A DNA stretch of 7,536 bases from NCBI GenBank assembly GCA_900547995.1, contig URIY01000058.1, forward strand, positions 1 through 7,536, given 5' to 3'. Below the pieces are notes generated by a model. That model made no database searches. It saw only the letters and a list, made by a program, of their open reading frames with translations, and was not told the DNA's origin. Position 1 is the first letter of the stretch, and the number at the start of each line of letters is the position of its first letter. The position numbers and the translations under genes were made by a program. Positions 6,546 through 7,536 of the stretch are shown here, piece by piece. The DNA is from an uncultured Mycoplasmatota bacterium. Its GTDB lineage: Bacteria; Bacillota_I; Bacilli_A; RF39; UBA660.

Positions 6546-6557
6546 TATAGTCATTTG

Positions 6558-6583
6558 CCCTTAATATTTAAGGGTTTTATTTT
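6558..6583 (+). terminator. Intrinsic terminator after tRNA-Thr
   Basis: CCCTTAA (6558-6564) pairs perfectly with TTAAGGG (6568-6574) around TAT, followed by TTTTATTTT. It starts 13 nt after the tRNA CCA end and matches the tRNA strand. Confidence 0.7.
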
Positions 6584-6591
6584 GCTTGTCT

Positions 6592-6783
6592 TTAATTTTG
6601 GCCTTGTTTTTCCAAAATGTTTATTAATTCTTCTTGTGAGTTAGGATATAAATGACCATAAATATCTAGTGTTGTTGATATGTTTTCACGACCTAGATAT
6701 TGGCTAATTATTTCAATAGGAACATCTTTGTTAATGTACATACTTGCAAATGAGTGTCTAAAACCGTGTATTTTTATATGTTT
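6592..6783 (-). pseudogene. C-terminal remnant of a tyrosine recombinase/integrase
   Basis: On the minus strand, about 63 codons ending in TAA (6592-6594) encode the end of a phage or ICE-type tyrosine integrase. Visible landmarks are the box motif IHGFRHSFAS, with H (6766-6768) and R (6757-6759), then YLGRENISTTLDIYGH, with the catalytic-type Tyr at 6658-6660. The segment between (MYINKDVPIEIISQ) also matches the family. The usual LGH histidine is Arg here (6688-6690). The frame closes immediately upstream with a stop at 6784-6786, so the N-terminal and most of the catalytic domain (about 300 residues in a normal integrase) are missing. With no start, it cannot be active. Its position right after a tRNA and its terminator fits an integration scar. 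Confidence 0.85.
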
Positions 6784-6838
6784 TTATAATTATAATGTAT
6801 AAGTCCTTATTTATTGAATATAATATAAATGTATATAC

Positions 6839-6859
6839 AATATATTGAAAATATATTGA
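6839..6859 (+). repeat. Tandem 11-bp direct repeats at the toxin-antitoxin promoter
   Basis: AATATATTGA occurs at 6839-6848 and again at 6850-6859, an 11-bp period close to one helical turn. The second copy runs into the TTGACA -35 box. It could be a protein-binding repeat or AT-rich chance. Confidence 0.4.
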
Positions 6860-6892
6860 CAATTACATAAAACTGTGATAGTCTATGTATAG
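6856..6892 (+). promoter_or_regulatory. Promoter and operator-like dyads of the toxin-antitoxin operon
   Basis: A consensus TTGACA (6856-6861) is followed after 17 nt by TAGTCT (6879-6884), which has a TG in extended -10 position (6876-6877). Two overlapping inverted repeats cover this -10: ATAG-T-CTAT (6878-6886) and CTAT-GT-ATAG (6883-6892). DinJ/RelB antitoxins bind such dyads through their ribbon-helix-helix fold, so autorepression is the likely control. The antitoxin SD, GGAG (6896-6899), lies just downstream. Confidence 0.6.
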
Positions 6893-6907
6893 AGTGGAGA
6901 TGATAAT

Positions 6908-7192
6908 ATGGCAAATATTTCTAATGCAATTAACATGAGTTTTAGGGTTGATAAAAATTTAAAAAAGCAAGCTGATGAATTATTTAAAAATTTGGGTATG
7001 AATACAAGTGTCGCATTAAATATGTTTTTAACACAAAGTGTAAGAGAACAAAGCATTCCTTTTATTCCATCAATGGAAGTGCCTAATGCTAGATTAATAA
7101 GTGCAATGGAAGAGGTTGAAGCTATTGAAGCAGGAAAAATTAAAACTAAAAAATATAAATCTTTTGAAGATGCTTTAAAGGATATTGATTAA
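6908..7192 (+). CDS. RelB/DinJ-family antitoxin
   Basis: A 94-aa antitoxin of a type II toxin-antitoxin pair. The N-terminal half is a ribbon-helix-helix domain: the strand AINMSFRVD (7-15), a first helix KNLKKQADELFKNL (16-29), the GMNTS turn and a second helix (33-45). This is typical of DinJ/RelB, which dimerise and bind the operon operator. The C-terminal half (about 50-94), with MEEVEAIEAGKIKTKKYKSFEDALKDI, is the region that wraps and blocks the toxin. The length is normal. The ATG has GTGGAG eight bases upstream. The stop overlaps the toxin start by one base (TAATG), a usual sign of coupled translation with antitoxin made first. Confidence 0.9.
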   Translation: MANISNAINMSFRVDKNLKKQADELFKNLGMNTSVALNMFLTQSVREQSIPFIPSMEVPNARLISAMEEVEAIEAGKIKTKKYKSFEDALKDID

Positions 7193-7473
7193 TGAAATAT
7201 GAAATTATAATGACTTCTGCTTTTAAGAAAGAACTTAAAAATATTAAGAAGAGAAATAAGGATTTATCTAAACTTATTGATATTGTTAATAAACTCGCAA
7301 ATGATATTGAATTAGATGCCAAAAATAGAGATCATCAATTAATAAATAACTTAAGATTTCAAAATTGTAGAGAATGTCATATTGAACCGGATTGGTTACT
7401 AGTGTATAAAAAGGATAATAATAATTTAATACTTTTTTTAATTGAAACAGGAACACATAGTGATTTGTTTTAA
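7192..7473 (+). CDS. yafQ: YafQ-family mRNA interferase toxin
   Basis: A 93-aa RelE-superfamily toxin of the YafQ branch, which in Escherichia coli cuts mRNA on the ribosome. The residues known to matter in E. coli YafQ all have counterparts: H48 in RDHQL, H63 and D67 in RECHIEPDWLLVY, and H89 in the C-terminal TGTHSDLF. The length matches the family and the C-terminus is intact, so the toxin looks functional. AAAGGA (7177-7182) inside the antitoxin coding end can serve as its SD. No clear terminator is visible in the 63 bases after the stop. Confidence 0.93.
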   Translation: MKYEIIMTSAFKKELKNIKKRNKDLSKLIDIVNKLANDIELDAKNRDHQLINNLRFQNCRECHIEPDWLLVYKKDNNNLILFLIETGTHSDLF

Positions 7474-7536
7474 GAAAAACTAGATTTATATAAATAATTT
7501 ATCAAATTATAAAAATACTGTGTATTATATATAAAA

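Noticed and set aside
6531..6555. AGTCATT repeated at 6531-6537 and 6549-6555 as an attachment site
   Set aside because: Seven bases 18 bp apart is too short for a tRNA att duplication; no longer copy of the tRNA 3' end was seen in the window.
7474..7536. Terminator after yafQ (AATAC-TGT-GTATT at 7514-7526, or the palindrome ATTTATATAAAT)
   Set aside because: The stems are short, nearly pure A+T, and lack a T-run after them.
1..7536. CRISPR array, insertion sequence or defence operon
   Set aside because: No spaced repeats, transposase or defence enzyme is visible. The only mobile trace is the integrase remnant, and the only related module is the toxin-antitoxin pair.

Overview
The window looks like chromosomal DNA from a very A+T-rich Bacillota. 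The signs are extreme AT bias, strong AGGAG-type ribosome binding sites, short T-tailed terminators, and SpoIID and CotH domains. TGA is used as a stop (end of the first gene) and TGG as Trp, so the Mollicutes TGA=Trp code does not apply. I cannot name the species. An uncultivated AT-rich Bacilli or Clostridia lineage is plausible, but that is inference.

Region 1 (1-1892) starts with a terminator-like palindrome that probably ends the previous transcript, then a candidate promoter. These are followed by a two-gene unit with an ATGA stop/start overlap: an UPF0718 (ArsP_1-type) permease and its usual TIGR03943 partner. They probably form one membrane complex, suspected of handling a metal. The permease carries a Cys/His cluster in a likely cytoplasmic loop.

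Region 2 (1893-6410) holds three genes for proteins that act outside the membrane. They are a membrane-anchored SpoIID/LytB-type peptidoglycan protein, a secreted and C-terminally anchored CGYC thioredoxin-like protein, and a multi-pass membrane CotH-type kinase-fold protein. The Shine-Dalgarno (SD) sequences of the first two lie in the 3' arms of hairpins. The CotH gene has no ATG, GTG or TTG behind its SD, and the best-placed start is ATT at 4197. Terminators follow the thioredoxin-like and CotH genes and overlap their stop codons.

Region 3 (6411-7536) is accessory in character. It has a tRNA-Thr(GGT) with its own promoter and terminator, then on the minus strand the last ~62 codons of a tyrosine integrase (a remnant outside the supplied ORF list). 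Last is a complete dinJ/relB-yafQ type II toxin-antitoxin pair with a TTGACA promoter and operator-like repeats. I read this as the debris of an element integrated at the tRNA gene, with the toxin-antitoxin pair as survivor or later arrival. The last ~60 bases hold nothing I can support.

I found no fully new multi-gene system. The best leads are the ATT start, the SD-covering hairpins, the multi-pass CotH architecture and the tRNA/integrase/toxin-antitoxin scar.
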